A stretch of DNA of 39,181 nt, from positions 1 to 39,181 of the forward strand of contig NZ_SSGF01000036.1 of assembly GCF_008015755.1 (NCBI RefSeq), in the 5' to 3' direction. Source of the stretch: Methylophilus sp. (lineage in GTDB: Bacteria; Pseudomonadota; Gammaproteobacteria; Burkholderiales; Methylophilaceae). Under the pieces are notes generated by a model, which saw only the letters and a list, made by a program, of their open reading frames with translations, had not been told where the DNA came from and did not search any database. This document shows, in pieces, positions 1 through 8,501 of this stretch. A program made the position numbers and the translations under genes. The first letter of the stretch is position 1. The number at the start of each line of letters is the position of its first letter.

Positions 1-86
1 GGCGAGTTACTTTTCTTTGCTTGCCCAAAGAATAAGTAACCAAAAGAAAGTGCACCCCAGCTTCCGCTTGTATCCTGCGCTACTCG
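1..86 (+). repeat. Direct repeat copy A (matches 39072-39156)
   Basis: Bases 1-49 are identical to 39072-39120. After one extra base at 50, bases 51-70 are identical to 39121-39140, and 71-86 match 39141-39156 with a few changes. The box at 6-40 can fold as an imperfect hairpin (GTTACTT... with ...AAGTAAC). The window starts inside the repeat, because the outer TCGCC...GGCGA stem present in the right-end copy is cut off here. Confidence 0.85.
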
Positions 87-534
87 AATTGCCGGGCGTC
101 CATCGAAACTCGCCCTGACAAGCCACACAAGATGTGGCTTGTTGCGGAGCTCAGACAGCCGATGGTCGAAGACTACCGCCAACCCTGCGTTGCTCGGCGC
201 GGCAGATGGGGACCCCGAACACCTAGTGAGCGCCACCATTAATGCTCTTAACAAACCGATCTGTTTTTGAACCGTTCAGATTTCTACAATGTGAGTTTGG
301 CGAGACAAATCCCATTCCATCACGCTGAGTAGCGGAGACAAAATAAGGAAGAAGGGAGCGACTGTTTGAATCCCGCAGCAGCTCACGTTTTGTGTGAGCT
401 GCCAGGTTGAGTTTCGTGACCGCTTATTTTGTTGAGCAACGCAAGGGAGCCTTTAGGCCGTGATGGCTGGGTGCCCTCTTCTTTGGTTACTTTCTGAGGG
501 GCAAGCATCAGAAAGTGACTCGCCGGCTAGGCGA
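1..534. repeat. Hairpin-rich inverted-repeat intergenic element
   Basis: No credible gene lies here. The two ends are diverged inverted copies: the reverse complement of about 408-534 resembles the start of the element box by box. Each arm carries, from the outside in, a GTTAC...GTAAC-type hairpin (6-40 on the left; 486-497 with 508-519 on the right), a linker containing a TGC-G-Y-TRCTCG-like box, the word CGAAACTC, and a strong hairpin (118-127 with 133-142, 10 bp; 378-386 with 394-402, 9 bp). Stem sequences differ between the arms but pairing is kept, which suggests selection on structure. A short stem TCGCC/GGCGA (520-534) ends the right arm. It looks like a dispersed non-coding repeat or MITE/REP-type element; mobility is not shown. 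Confidence 0.7.
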
Positions 535-575
535 AAAGAAAAGTATTGAACACACATATAAATTAAACAGTTCCC

Positions 576-604
576 TTGACCATTCTCCCAAACCCACGTA
601 AATT
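576..604 (+). promoter_or_regulatory. Candidate sigma-70 promoter for leader/EamA transcript
   Basis: TTGACC (576-581) is followed after 17 bases by TAAATT (599-604). The -35 matches the consensus at five of six positions and the -10 at four of six. Initiation would fall near 610-612, just upstream of the short Cys-rich ORF. It is the best promoter-like pair between the repeat element and the transporter gene, but it is not proven. Confidence 0.4.
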
Positions 605-650
605 CTATAACCTTATGAACAAGCAATTCCTCCAATCTACAGTTGTGGTG

Positions 651-710
651 ATGAACCGAAAAGCATTGTGGCTAGTCGCCACATCGTGCTGCGGTTGCTG
701 CTTGTCGTAA
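651..710 (+). CDS. Putative Cys-rich leader peptide (19 aa)
   Basis: This short ORF encodes a 19-residue peptide, MNRKALWLVATSCCGCCLS, with two pairs of cysteine codons (687-692 and 696-701) just before the stop codon at 708-710. An upstream in-frame ATG at 615 would give 31 residues and would lie only a few bases from the predicted transcription start. No Shine-Dalgarno sequence stands out before either ATG. The position, Cys codon cluster and downstream competing hairpins resemble an amino-acid leader peptide controlling the EamA transporter at 789. Alternatively it is a chance ORF. The peptide family is not recognised. Confidence 0.4.
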   Translation: MNRKALWLVATSCCGCCLS

Positions 711-786
711 TTTTTTTGCAACCGCGGGCTCTCCGCGGTTGATCTTGTCATACCCTTCCCGGTGAGCCCCATTGATTCAGGGCTCA
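691..786 (+). promoter_or_regulatory. Candidate translational attenuator upstream of EamA gene
   Basis: Several complementary segments are mutually exclusive. Segment 691-698, inside the Cys codons, pairs perfectly with 718-725. Segment 720-727 pairs perfectly with 733-740 (8 bp, 5-base loop). Segment 726-731 can pair with 764-769. Segment 763-769 pairs perfectly with 780-786 (7 bp) and would hide the AGGG before the ATG at 789. Ribosome position on the Cys codons could therefore decide whether the transporter start is open. No U-tract follows the hairpins in the sense direction, so control of translation is more plausible than transcription termination. The folding is by eye. Confidence 0.4.
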
Positions 787-788
787 TA

Positions 789-1730
789 ATGAAAGATTCT
801 CCTCATCCGTATTACGGTGCCATGCTGGTATTGGTGTCGTCCGTGGCCATTTCGTCGAAAGCGATCATGGTCAAGCTGGCTTACGTCTATCACATTGATA
901 CGGAGACCTTGATTGCGTTGCGTATGGCATTTGCCATGCCATTTTTTATCGGCTTGGGCTGGTGGGCGATGCAACAAGATACACCGCTGACTATGAGCAG
1001 CAAAGACTGGCTGTCTCTGCTGGTGCTCGCTATCGTTGGTGGTTATGGCTCGATGTGGCTGAATTTTGAAGGGTTGCGTTATGTCTCGGCCGGGCTGGAA
1101 AGGGTGATTCTGTTTATTTACCCCGCACTAGTGGTAGCGATGAGTGCGGTATTCCTCAAACACACGATTACGCGTCGCGAGTGGTTTGCCATGGTGACTA
1201 GTTATGTGGGGGTGGTACTTGTGGTTTGGCATGATGTGGCGCTGGCGGGGCTGGATTCTGCCGATACACTTTATGGTGCATGGTTGGTTTTGCTGAGCGC
1301 GATTGTCTACGCGGGGTATTTGCTGGTGAGCGGCCAATTAATCCCTAAATTGGGTGCCAGCCGCTTTACTGCGATGACCATGAGCCTGGCGGCGCTTGCC
1401 AGTGCTAGCCATTTTGCTGCGAGAGGCTCATTTTCGCAGGTGACAGCATTGCCAAACGCGGTGTATGTGCTGGCTTTTTTAATGGCGCTGATTGCCACGG
1501 TATTGCCGTCGGTACTGATGAATCTGGGTATACACCAGCTTGGTAGCCGCAAGGCGGCCTTGATTAGTGCGATTGGGCCGGTAGCGACGATTGTGCTGGC
1601 TTATCTGTTTTTGGGAGAGTCGCTCTCCTGGATACAGGGCATGGGCACTGCGCTGGTGCTGGCCGGGGTGATGGCGGTGAGTCTGGATAAGCAGCCACGG
1701 CCCCATGAAGCCGCCGCTGCCGACGCTTAA
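789..1730 (+). CDS. EamA/DMT-family transporter
   Basis: This is an inner-membrane protein of 313 residues with about ten hydrophobic segments arranged as two EamA repeats, typical of drug/metabolite transporters. The substrate cannot be read from the sequence; some family members (E. coli EamA/YdeD) export cysteine and O-acetylserine. ATG 789 is preferred because AGGG lies about 7 bases upstream; GTG at 762 would add nine residues but lacks a ribosome binding site. The start sits just after a 7-bp hairpin, and a Cys-rich short ORF lies upstream, so translation control is suspected. The 3' end overlaps the convergent ampD by four bases. Confidence 0.85.
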   Translation: MKDSPHPYYGAMLVLVSSVAISSKAIMVKLAYVYHIDTETLIALRMAFAMPFFIGLGWWAMQQDTPLTMSSKDWLSLLVLAIVGGYGSMWLNFEGLRYVSAGLERVILFIYPALVVAMSAVFLKHTITRREWFAMVTSYVGVVLVVWHDVALAGLDSADTLYGAWLVLLSAIVYAGYLLVSGQLIPKLGASRFTAMTMSLAALASASHFAARGSFSQVTALPNAVYVLAFLMALIATVLPSVLMNLGIHQLGSRKAALISAIGPVATIVLAYLFLGESLSWIQGMGTALVLAGVMAVSLDKQPRPHEAAAADA

Positions 1731-2287
1731 TCTGTTGATCGTGAGATGCGTTGCCAATCAAAGAATGGGCCGGGGTCGGTTTTGCGCCCCGGTGCAATGT
1801 CTGAATGGCCGACAATATGTTGGATCGGATAGCGTTGCTGCAACGCATGGATCAGGGCTTGCAGTGTCACGTACTGCGCATCTTCAAAGGCTTCTATGTC
1901 ACTGCCCTCTAATTCAATGCCGACTGAAAAGTCATTGCAGCGTTCGCGGCCCTGCCATTGCGAGAGTCCGGCATGCCATGCGCGCTGATTGCAACTGACA
2001 AATTGTAATAACGCACCGGTGCGGCGAATCAAAAAATGTGATGAGACCTTGAGATGCGCAATCTCAGCATAATAGGGGTGTTCTTGCGGGTCTAGCTGGT
2101 TGGTAAATAATTGCATAATGCCCTGACCACCATACTGGTTGGGCGGCAGGCTGATATTGTGGATCACAATCATATCCACTTCGGTCGGTGGTGGTCGCTC
2201 ATCCTGGTTGGGCGACAATAGCCATTGCGCCGGGCTGGCGAGGCCAGCGGTATCAATCTGGATAGCAGAAGCGGGTGTGTGCGACAT
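1727..2287 (-). CDS. ampD: 1,6-anhydro-N-acetylmuramyl-L-alanine amidase AmpD
   Basis: This is a cytoplasmic zinc amidase that cleaves the peptide from anhydro-muropeptides during peptidoglycan recycling. The 186-residue protein matches the AmpD length. Visible features are the zinc ligand H43 (VIHN), the catalytic-type glutamate in VGIELEG near residue 125, and H161 and D171 within GHSDIAPGRKTDPG. The spacing of H161, K169 and D171 agrees with E. coli H154, K162 and D164. It converges on the EamA gene with a four-base overlap and is divergent from the CaCA exchanger gene, with about 126 bases between them. No ampG or ampE partner is in the window, and the ribosome binding site is weak. Confidence 0.93.
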   Translation of the reverse strand: MSHTPASAIQIDTAGLASPAQWLLSPNQDERPPPTEVDMIVIHNISLPPNQYGGQGIMQLFTNQLDPQEHPYYAEIAHLKVSSHFLIRRTGALLQFVSCNQRAWHAGLSQWQGRERCNDFSVGIELEGSDIEAFEDAQYVTLQALIHALQQRYPIQHIVGHSDIAPGRKTDPGPFFDWQRISRSTD

Positions 2288-2413
2288 GCAAACATTGTAG
2301 GTGAATTTGGGCGAATTGCGTTATGATTCCGCCCGCGTGCACACGTTTGTCACGCACATGCGCGCCAGGCGGTGGCCGCATGCAAGATTGATTGCCGCCA
2401 GACAGGAACAGTC

Positions 2414-3424
2414 ATGGTTTTTTTACAATTATTGCTTATGTTGCTGCTGATTTTGGTGGCAGCTGAAGTTTTCACCAATGCGCTCGAGCATTTAGGCGAA
2501 AAGCTGGGGATTTCCGAAGGCGTCACCGGTTCTATTTTTGCGGCGGTGGGCACGGCCTTGCCGGAAACGCTGGTGCCATTACTGGCCATTTTCTCCTATA
2601 CCTCATCGACTGGCGACAGCCATGCCGGGCACGATATTGGTGTTGGGGCCATTTTGGGGGCGCCTTTAATGCTGGCGACACTGTCTATCAGCTTGATGGC
2701 ACTCTCCGTATTGAAGCGTCGTGGCGCGCATGGGCATATCCGTCCTGAGCGCACTGGCCTGATACGCGACCTCAACTTTTTTATTCTGGCCTTTATTTTC
2801 GCCACCATCGCCATGTTTATTCCGCACACCGAGGCATTGGTGCGCTACGGCATCAGCATCCTGATGATTTTGACCTATTTTGTGTATGTGCTGATGACCA
2901 TTAAAGCCTCGAAAGGCTTGGTGGAAGAAGGCCATGCGACTGAGGCTGAAGATGTCATGATGCTATCGCGTCTGGGTCTGCCAACCAATATGGTGACCAT
3001 CGTATTGCAACTGTTGATCGGCCTCGGCTTGTTGATTGCAGGCGCCAAAGGCTTTATCAACGAGGTAGAAACCGCGGCGGCGATTTTAGGCGTCTCTGCC
3101 TTGCTGCTGTCTTTGCTGATTATCCCGATTGCGACTGAATTGCCTGAAAAGGTGAACAGCATTTTGTGGATACGCAAAGGTAAAGATACGCTGGCGTTTG
3201 GCAATATCACCGGCGCTATGGTGTTTCAGGGCACGTTGTTGCCAGCTATCGGTATTATGTTGACTGACTGGGCACCCCGGCCAGAGGTAGCGTTAGGCAT
3301 TTTGATCACCTTGCTGGCGGCCATTTGGGTGCGTTACCGCATCGCCAAAGGTGGCTTATTGGTGTGGCATTTACTGGTAAATGGATTGTTTTACCTGGCG
3401 TATCTGGCGATTGTGTTGAGCTAG
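2414..3424 (+). CDS. CaCA-family Na+/Ca2+-type cation exchanger
   Basis: This is a 336-residue membrane protein with about ten hydrophobic segments and the two alpha-repeats of the Ca2+:cation antiporter superfamily. The first repeat holds GTALPETLVPLL (about residues 46-57); the second holds ATELPEKVNSI (about 239-249), where acidic residues bind cations in known family members. The exported ion is inferred only. ATG 2414 is chosen because AGGA lies six bases upstream and a hydrophobic helix follows directly; the upstream GTG at 2372 lacks such a site. The gene is followed at once by a bidirectional terminator shared with pilR. Confidence 0.85.
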   Translation: MVFLQLLLMLLLILVAAEVFTNALEHLGEKLGISEGVTGSIFAAVGTALPETLVPLLAIFSYTSSTGDSHAGHDIGVGAILGAPLMLATLSISLMALSVLKRRGAHGHIRPERTGLIRDLNFFILAFIFATIAMFIPHTEALVRYGISILMILTYFVYVLMTIKASKGLVEEGHATEAEDVMMLSRLGLPTNMVTIVLQLLIGLGLLIAGAKGFINEVETAAAILGVSALLLSLLIIPIATELPEKVNSILWIRKGKDTLAFGNITGAMVFQGTLLPAIGIMLTDWAPRPEVALGILITLLAAIWVRYRIAKGGLLVWHLLVNGLFYLAYLAIVLS

Positions 3425-3436
3425 ACCATAGATGTT

Positions 3437-3465
3437 AAAAAGGGCGACTTGTAGTCGCCCTTTTT
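3437..3465. terminator. Bidirectional Rho-independent terminator
   Basis: There is a perfect 12-bp stem (3437-3448 with 3454-3465) and a 5-base loop. The GC core GGGCGAC/GTCGCCC is flanked by A5 on the left and T5 on the right, so it works on both strands. It separates the convergent CaCA exchanger gene and pilR. Confidence 0.92.
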
Positions 3466-3475
3466 ATTGTCTGAC

Positions 3476-4975
<1,500 letters not shown>

Positions 4976-6574
4976 TTAAACGATTACCTTTTTAACTGTC
5001 AGTGAAAATTGCGTGCCATTGGCACTGCTGTTGTAATTGAGTTTTGCGCCATTGGCTTCGGCCAGTTCACGCGCGATAAACAAACCCAGACCGGTGCCGG
5101 TTTTTTCGGTGGTCATAAAGGGTTCAAATAGGTGCGGCTGAATTTTCGGGTCTAGTCCGCTGCCGTCATCTTTGACCAGCAAGTGAATAAACTGGCCGCT
5201 TTTATCGCCTACCACCTTCAATTGCAAACTTTGGGCATGCTGCTGGCTATGTCGCCAGCCATTTTTACATAAATTCCACAAAATCTGGTTGATATGTCTG
5301 CGGTCAAAAACGATGACACTCTCTTTGGCAGGCAAGTCTAGCGTAAAGTGGTTGAGGTCTATTTTTTCGACGGCACAAAATTGCTGATAAAACTCTTGTA
5401 CAAAATGGTTGATATTGAGCTGTTCCTGATTGGTGCGGTCGCGGCGGTTGAGTTCCAGTACATCTTTGATGATTTGGTCCAGGCGCTGCACATTGTCAGA
5501 AATAATTTGCAACATGCGCTGGGTGCCAGGCTGTTGTGAGTCTTCCTGCATTAACTGGGTCGCGTGGCTGATGGCGCTGAGCGGGTTGCGTATTTCATGC
5601 GCAATATTGGCGGTCAAGCGGCCAAGCGCAGCCAGTTTGACCTGATGTGCCTGCGTTTGAATCTGCGACCAGTCTTCAATAAAAATCACCACACCATTAT
5701 CAATACTCTCTGAAATCGGGTGAAAACGGATGCCCAGGTCACGATTGTTGATGCCAAGTTTGATGGCGTCTGAGGCGGCGAGTTTGCTGGCGGGTGAAGT
5801 TTGCAGCAATGGCATGACGGCAGGCATCAGCTCTGCGAGCGGCGTTTGCAATTGAATGGCGGCTTGAAGTGTCATTTCTTCCAGCCCCAGCAGCTTACAG
5901 GCTTGCAGGTTGTAGTGCTTGAGTTGCTGGTGCTGGTCTATCACCAGCACGCCGTTGGGCATTTCTTGCGTAATCAGCGCATTGGTTTTGGCCAGGTATT
6001 CGATATCCTGGCCGCGCTGAGTGGCCAGGTTTTCACTGCGTTGCATGCGCGCGGTTAATGTTTGCGCCAGCCAGGCGGTAGCGAAACAACTTAGCGAAAG
6101 CACCACCGCATTGCTAAAATCATTGAGCGGCAGGTTGCGATGGACGATCTGGAAGGTGTTTTCGAGCAAAATGCCGATGGTCGCAATCGCCGCGTAAAAC
6201 AGCGCAAAACGGCCATCGCTAATCAGGCCGGCAAAAATAATATTGATAATCAGCAATAAGCCGATGCCGCTCTGGTTACCTGGCAAAAAGTGCATCATCA
6301 GCACCAAAAACATGATGTCCAGGCTGGTTTGGATTTTTAATGCCAGGCCGCGTTTGCATTGCAATGACTCAAAGCTGACGCTGACTGCAATCGCGTATAA
6401 GAAAAAAATTAGCAGTAGCCAGAATGAGAGAGAAGGCTCAGACGGGGCGTTTCTAAAGTAGGGCCAGAGCTGGCTGCCAAAAAGCATGCCCGAGGCGCCC
6501 AGGCGAAACAGGCTGTAAAGCCGCAGGTGCTGGCTGTCCGGGGTTTTTTCTGGCGCAGTGATATTGATGGCCAT
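4976..6574 (-). CDS. pilS: Sensor histidine kinase (PilS-like)
   Basis: This is a 532-residue membrane kinase. About six hydrophobic segments occupy residues 20-170, followed by a PAS-like region (about 195-310), a HisKA domain with phospho-acceptor H326 (AHEIRNPL), and a HATPase domain with N, G1 (DDGSGLDP) and G2 (TGTGLGLF) boxes. The six-helix sensor module without a periplasmic loop fits PilS. It lies directly upstream of and contiguous with pilR. Its signal and target are not visible here. The assignment as a kinase is certain; the name PilS rests on architecture. Confidence 0.87.
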   Translation of the reverse strand: MAINITAPEKTPDSQHLRLYSLFRLGASGMLFGSQLWPYFRNAPSEPSLSFWLLLIFFLYAIAVSVSFESLQCKRGLALKIQTSLDIMFLVLMMHFLPGNQSGIGLLLIINIIFAGLISDGRFALFYAAIATIGILLENTFQIVHRNLPLNDFSNAVVLSLSCFATAWLAQTLTARMQRSENLATQRGQDIEYLAKTNALITQEMPNGVLVIDQHQQLKHYNLQACKLLGLEEMTLQAAIQLQTPLAELMPAVMPLLQTSPASKLAASDAIKLGINNRDLGIRFHPISESIDNGVVIFIEDWSQIQTQAHQVKLAALGRLTANIAHEIRNPLSAISHATQLMQEDSQQPGTQRMLQIISDNVQRLDQIIKDVLELNRRDRTNQEQLNINHFVQEFYQQFCAVEKIDLNHFTLDLPAKESVIVFDRRHINQILWNLCKNGWRHSQQHAQSLQLKVVGDKSGQFIHLLVKDDGSGLDPKIQPHLFEPFMTTEKTGTGLGLFIARELAEANGAKLNYNSSANGTQFSLTVKKVIV

Positions 6575-6866
6575 TATGCAGTTGACTCCATGCTAGCGCA
6601 GATAGCGATGCAGGCAGGGTGTAGGTGCGATGGATTGAGCAGGGTCATAGAATTTATTTTTTTAATCGTCATAAAGGTGGCCGAACTTTCGCTGCTATCA
6701 GGCTTATTCTAACAGTAAATAAATTTAAAACTGATATACTCGCAGGCGACAGGGAGATAAAACGGTGCATATTTCTGTGATGACATCTCATCATTCACAA
6801 CAATGTCGCGAAAAAAGCACGTGCATCAGTGGCAAGCACTGGTGATCTCGGGGAAGAGGATTTGTA
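6575..6866. other. Divergent intergenic region pilS / sigma factor
   Basis: This 292-base AT-rich spacer separates the divergent pilS and sigma-factor genes. A TATACT box (6735-6740) may be a -10 element without a good -35. GAACTT (6683-6688) and TCTAA (6708-6712) recall an extracytoplasmic sigma promoter, but the 19-base spacer is too long. A small stem TGATGA/TCATCA lies at 6778-6793. No ORF is convincing. Confidence 0.4.
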
Positions 6867-7448
6867 GTGGCGAGTGCGCAAGAAATATCGGATTTTTTAC
6901 GTCAGGTTGAAAAGCGGGCATTCAGGCAAACTGCGTATGCGGTGCGTGATGACCATGCTGCGTTGGATATTGTGCAGGACGCCATGCTGAAACTGGCAGA
7001 TAAATACGCCAGCAAACCGGTTGAAGAATATCCTATGCTGTTTCAGCGTATTTTACAAAATACCATGCGCGATTACTGGCGTCGGCAAAAAGTACGCAAC
7101 CTGTGGACCACGCTGTTTTCGTCTTTTGGCCAATCTGAAGATGAGGATTATGATCCACTGGAAACCATAGAGGTTGAAAGTACAGACAGCAACCCAGCCG
7201 ATCAGCTGGAGCGGTCGCAAATCATGGCCCTGATCGAAAAGGCATTGGCAAAATTACCTTTACGTCAACGAGAAGCATTCGTGCTGCGTTATTGGGAAGA
7301 GTTGGATGTTGCTGAAACGGCAGCGGTCATGGGATGTTCAGAAGGAAGTGTCAAAACGCATTGCTCAAGAGCGGTCAGTGCGTTATCTACATTGCTAGAG
7401 CAGGCCGGGATCGGATCCCGCAAGTTACAAAAAGGAGTGAAGCCATGA
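6867..7448 (+). CDS. ECF-type sigma-70 family RNA polymerase sigma factor
   Basis: This 193-residue sigma factor has region 2 at about residues 12-78 (DIVQDAMLKLADKY and the promoter-melting QNTMRDYWRRQK) and region 4 at about 127-172 (LPLRQREAFVLRYWEELDVA, then the helix-turn-helix GCSEGSVKTHCSRA). Between them is an acidic linker. It starts with GTG at 6867, with AAGAGGA about seven bases upstream. The stop overlaps the start of the DUF3619 gene (ATGA), so the two products are translationally coupled. The partner is a single-span membrane protein, as in sigma/anti-sigma pairs. Its promoters and signal are unknown. Confidence 0.9.
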   Translation: MASAQEISDFLRQVEKRAFRQTAYAVRDDHAALDIVQDAMLKLADKYASKPVEEYPMLFQRILQNTMRDYWRRQKVRNLWTTLFSSFGQSEDEDYDPLETIEVESTDSNPADQLERSQIMALIEKALAKLPLRQREAFVLRYWEELDVAETAAVMGCSEGSVKTHCSRAVSALSTLLEQAGIGSRKLQKGVKP

Positions 7449-7816
7449 GGAAACAACGTCATCTAGAAGACGACTTGCCTACCCCTCTGCGCGAAGGTGT
7501 TGAGTGGCTGAAGCAAGATGATCGCCCGTTGTCGGCCGAGGTAGAAACACGTCTGGCAGATGCGCGCCAGGCAGCGTTGAAGCGGTTTGCTGAATCAAGC
7601 GAAGCTGGCCCGGCTTGGGTAGATGTGTTGTCTTGGGCGTCTTTCGGGCATCCGCGTATGGCCGGCATGGCGGCTTTGTCCGTATTTTTTGCGGTTGGGC
7701 TGTTTGTGTTGTCGGCCAGCCATAATGATGATGCCTTGTTGTTGAGCGATGATTTGCCGGTTGAAGCGTTTGTCGATAGCGGCTTTGACGCCTGGCAGTA
7801 TTCAGAAAATATTTAA
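7445..7816 (+). CDS. DUF3619-like single-span membrane protein, candidate anti-sigma factor
   Basis: This 123-residue protein has a charged N-terminal cytoplasmic part (1-70) and one transmembrane helix (about 72-90), followed by a short acidic tail of about 33 residues. The ATG at 7445 overlaps the sigma factor stop and has AGGAG about ten bases before it. Coupling to an ECF-type sigma gene and the topology suggest that it restrains the sigma factor at the membrane. No zinc-binding anti-sigma motif (HxxxCxxC) is present, so it is not a ZAS-type anti-sigma. The DUF3619 assignment is from memory of this conserved betaproteobacterial gene order. Confidence 0.72.
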   Translation: MRKQRHLEDDLPTPLREGVEWLKQDDRPLSAEVETRLADARQAALKRFAESSEAGPAWVDVLSWASFGHPRMAGMAALSVFFAVGLFVLSASHNDDALLLSDDLPVEAFVDSGFDAWQYSENI

Positions 7817-7886
7817 TACTTTGGCTAACTTGAAAGCAAGTGTTTGTCGTGATTGAGAGAACAATGCGTCAATGGAATAATGAGAA

Positions 7887-8399
7887 ATGATGCGAAATCA
7901 TTCTGTATTACTAGGGTGGGTAATGTGTGCGATGTGTGCAAGCAGCGTTTTGCCTGTGCACGCTGGTGCGGTTAGCCAGGATTCAGGTCTGCGCTGGGTG
8001 GCCATGGCAGATATCGGTGCGATCAAGAATGATCTGTCGCCCGCCGACCCTGCTGCCAATGTGACATGGGCGCACCTGACAGATCAACAGCGTGCTGTGT
8101 TATCACCGTTGGGCAGTGAGTGGGATAGCTTGCGCCCATGGCAGCGTGAGAAAATGCTCGATATTGCCAAAGAGTACCCGAAAATGGATGCGCAAAAACA
8201 GCAGCGTATTCAGCATCAACTGGTGAAATGGAGTCGCATGACGCCTTATGAGCGCGAAAATGCGCGTAAGCGTTATCAGCAGTTTCAGAGTTTGAGCCCT
8301 GAGAAAAAAGAAGTGTTACGCAAACAATGGAAAGAGCATAAGCAAAAAGCGGCGATTACCGAGGGCTATGACCCTGAGTTTGACGGCGCAGAGCATTAG
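7887..8399 (+). CDS. DUF3106-like secreted protein
   Basis: This 170-residue protein has a signal peptide (about residues 1-26, ending VHA). The mature part is helical and highly charged, with repeats of the type W..L...QR..L.PL...W..L.P.QR.K.L (residues 70-150), typical of DUF3106. It belongs to the sigma/DUF3619 cluster, which ends in a terminator 18 bases after the stop. Its function is unknown; a periplasmic partner or sensor for the sigma module is possible. ATGs at 7887 and 7890 are both usable, and neither has a strong ribosome binding site. Confidence 0.78.
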   Translation: MMRNHSVLLGWVMCAMCASSVLPVHAGAVSQDSGLRWVAMADIGAIKNDLSPADPAANVTWAHLTDQQRAVLSPLGSEWDSLRPWQREKMLDIAKEYPKMDAQKQQRIQHQLVKWSRMTPYERENARKRYQQFQSLSPEKKEVLRKQWKEHKQKAAITEGYDPEFDGAEH

Positions 8400-8417
8400 T
8401 TGCACGGAAGTGCTGAC

Positions 8418-8452
8418 AATAAAAAACCCGCAATATTCGCGGGTTTTTTATT
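8418..8452. terminator. Bidirectional Rho-independent terminator
   Basis: The stem CCCGC/GCGGG is extended by A6/T6 and AAT/ATT flanks (8418-8431 with 8439-8452) around a 7-base loop. It serves the sigma-DUF3619-DUF3106 cluster on the plus strand and the pbpG-like gene on the minus strand. Confidence 0.9.
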
Positions 8453-8501
8453 AACACCTGTTGCGTGGTTGATTGTTTTCAACACGCATTGACTGTGCTC
8501 A

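Noticed and set aside
720..740. Hairpin as an intrinsic terminator
   Set aside because: The T-run lies before the hairpin, not after it, on the plus strand, and an A-run follows on the minus strand.
453..787. Two 60-codon minus-strand frames in and after the repeat element
   Set aside because: They cross hairpin repeats, lack ribosome binding sites and have no recognisable protein features.
6683..6712. GAACTT...TCTAA as an extracytoplasmic sigma promoter for autoregulation
   Set aside because: The spacer is 19 bases, about three longer than usual for this promoter class.
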